From: Bactericera cockerelli
Taxonomy: Eukaryota > Arthropoda > Insecta > Hemiptera > Triozidae
Direction: 5' to 3'
Assembly (NCBI GenBank): GCA_024516035.1
Contig: CM044955.1
Span: 43,590,592 to 43,654,591 of the forward strand
DNA: 64,000 nucleotides
Below are positions 63,201 through 64,000 of the stretch, one piece after another (position 1 is the stretch's first letter; each line of letters starts with the position of its first letter). The notes under the pieces are model-generated. The model made no database searches. It was not told the DNA's origin and saw nothing but the letters and a program-made list of their open reading frames with translations. The translations under genes and the position numbers were made by a program.

Positions 63201-64000
63201 CCAGGCAAAGTACCCAAGCCTGTAAATAAATCTTCGTTCATTTTGATTAATTCATCTTTAGTTAGATTTTTCAAACTCGAGTCCTCAACAGCATTTACTC
63301 TTTTGATTAAATTTAATTTGACACAAGTGTCTAACCCCAGTAGAGGAACTGCATTACAATCAACAATAAGAAATTCTGCTAATATTTTTGTATTTCTATA
63401 TCTCGTCACTAGTTCCACTTTTCCAAGGGGTATCATAGATGTCTGATTACCATAAGGTAATAATTTCACGTTTGATGGTTCAACCACTTTATGAATTTTT
63501 AATCGCTTAAAAATATGCAAAGGAATAATATTTACCTCCGAGCCACTGTCAAGTTTGAAACTCACATGACCATTTTCAACTTGAATATCACACATCCAAT
63601 TCTTCAATTTATGAGAAGAAGATATAGAATACAAAGGTACAATTTCCACATTATCCATACTATACTCATGATGATAACTTCCCATATTCAGATTTGAACG
63701 CTCATGCGAGTTTTCTCCAACGTTTACATCTGCTTCACAATCATGAACTTTCCTCTTCTGATTCATAAAACAATTCCGCGCGTAGTGACCTTTCTTCTTA
63801 CACCGGTAGCACATCTCCTCAGAAGCAGGACATCTTCCGCGTACATGAACACGGCCACAGCGAGAACAGTTTCCTCTTCTATCTGAAAACTCTGCGCGTT
63901 TAATTTGGTCAACATCACACTTGTCTATCTGTTTATTATTCATCATTTGAATTTCCTGAGATGCAGCCTCTGCAGCTCTAGCATAATTGATTGCTTTATC
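60254..64000 (-). CDS. Ty3/gypsy (Mag-like) Gag-Pol polyprotein, 5' part beyond window
   Basis: The open frame runs off the window edge; from Met at 63946 there are 1,230 codons. In order: two CCHC-type zinc knuckles (CSRCGRVHVRGRCP, CYRCKKKGHYARNC), aspartic protease (LDSGSEVNIIP), reverse transcriptase with YFDDIIIAG, RNase H (ETDSSKDGIG; SDHKPLM), and integrase with an H2C2 zinc domain and D..D..E core. The second integrase Asp sits in SDNVPF where SDNGPQF is usual. The C terminus is an acidic Asn-rich repeat tail (NDENMQ units). PR-RT-RH-IN order defines Ty3/gypsy; short LTRs and zinc knuckles suggest the Mag lineage. No env. It is intact within the window. Confidence 0.92.
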   Translation of the reverse strand, partial: DKAINYARAAEAASQEIQMMNNKQIDKCDVDQIKRAEFSDRRGNCSRCGRVHVRGRCPASEEMCYRCKKKGHYARNCFMNQKRKVHDCEADVNVGENSHERSNLNMGSYHHEYSMDNVEIVPLYSISSSHKLKNWMCDIQVENGHVSFKLDSGSEVNIIPLHIFKRLKIHKVVEPSNVKLLPYGNQTSMIPLGKVELVTRYRNTKILAEFLIVDCNAVPLLGLDTCVKLNLIKRVNAVEDSSLKNLTKDELIKMNEDLFTGLGTLPGKYHIELREDAMPVISPPRRVPFSIQKKLKETLDNMESAGIIMKVDTPTDWVSNLVIKEKKNGDLRICIDPKALNENIKREHYALPTCEEVIQRLNGRSVFTVIDMKQGFWQVELDEESVMLCTFNSMFGRYAFKKAPFGLASIPEVFSKKVMLIFSDIEGVEVYFDDIIIAGKDKADHDRILLEVFDRARKYNVKFNREKIQYRQSSVKFLGQIISQDGVKMDEDQVASIAKMNSPQNKKELLRFLGITKYLSKFIPNVSEISSPLRQLTKDRAEWIWSNSHEKSFQKLKSLICSSPVLRYFDDSKQLVIETDSSKDGIGSCLLIENQPVSFASRALTKCEQMYAQIEKELLAIVFATEKFHQFIYGKPVVVYSDHKPLMTIMKKCINDVPARLQRMLLRLFKYDLKVIYKPGSQMYISDALSRSYPKDVPEDPVSEDYMVHEVMVCSLSSQLCLSDSRKNEIIQMTRTDPSLQLLKSILINGWPDTKNDVPLEIRMYWQHKNEICVEDDLLFYNNRVIVPTKLKQVMLKEIHEGHLGIVKCKSRARDSLFWTSMNADIQNMIENCRICVQNSRNNQKEPLNPLPMPYRAWERISADIFTYNNNDYLVLVDSYSMWIEMFMIQRKSAQELIKHMKSTFSRYGVPDVLFSDNVPFNSEPYRLFAKEWNFNQVFSSPTYSQSNGLAEKSVSICKNILKKCNEDNTDINIALLNYRNTTLAGMSYSPSELFFNRKLKTKLPINTKLLQPKLNNDFQENWQRKVKKQEENYNQHVKSLPDLKNDEQVFMQLNGNWKPGKIIKKDGNPRSYLVESNGREYRRNRVHLKPFHGSFMRNEELNYEKRRMCLLDDDFSYDTNDNLKNNNVDNAQGTDEEGETFVICNDENIQYNVNNHENQEEDETYVICQDDKVNDENMQHDDNNQENHNMINTVNDENMQYDNNNQEENTPIDSSLEIPEDSHPRRSSRNRRPPVTFGDFVTWPNWT

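Overview
The window is animal nuclear DNA and very probably an insect genome. Genes are split into short exons by AT-rich introns packed with transposon remnants, tRNA-derived SINEs and (GA)n/(TG)n tracts, and the chemoreceptor genes are of the insect gustatory type. A hemipteran, perhaps a planthopper, is my best guess, but that is inference and not shown by a diagnostic marker.

Left half, + strand (about 6.7-29.2 kb): the 3' part of one large Dscam-family cell-adhesion receptor gene. Some 28 exons read in one continuous phase-consistent frame: end of Ig3, Ig4-Ig9, FN1-FN4, Ig10, FN5-FN6, one transmembrane segment and a cytoplasmic tail. The first Ig domains lie upstream of the window. Ig7 is a single exon with no tandem alternatives, so this is not the hypervariable Dscam1 type. 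The tail has an in-frame TAG followed by two more well-formed, phase-matched exons ending in a basic tail with a PDZ-ligand-like C terminus.

Middle, - strand (30.5-52.9 kb): two tandem gustatory receptor (Gr) paralogues of six exons (A, 30.5-36.3 kb) and six exons (B, 38.0-52.9 kb). Exon 1 of B corresponds to exons 1+2 of A, and B's other exons match A's exons 3-6 plus a shared last-exon type. Each carries one single-base frame disruption, and parts of their exons are almost identical while neighbouring parts are diverged, which suggests gene conversion. Gr B's introns are inflated by a complete non-LTR retrotransposon (ORF1+ORF2), a 3.5-kb inverted-repeat element, a Helitron-like end and several MITEs.

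Right end, - strand: the last three exons of a RacGAP1/tumbleweed-type RhoGAP gene (56.0-59.2 kb). A Ty3/gypsy (Mag-like) retrotransposon follows, with a short 3' LTR at about 60.1 kb and an open gag-pol frame running off the window at 64.0 kb.

The mobile-element record is unusually readable. It includes two hAT elements with 8-bp target duplications, five TTAA-flanked elements, mariner-like MITEs, a 5S-rRNA-derived SINE with an 11-bp target duplication, six copies of one tRNA-SINE family, and a 97-bp-arm perfect hairpin inside a Dscam intron. I found no bacterial-type features and no CRISPR. Nothing here is clearly a new biological system. The strongest leads are the Dscam stop/extension, the Gr conversion tracts, the hairpin, and a TTAA element family that carries internal palindrome arrays.
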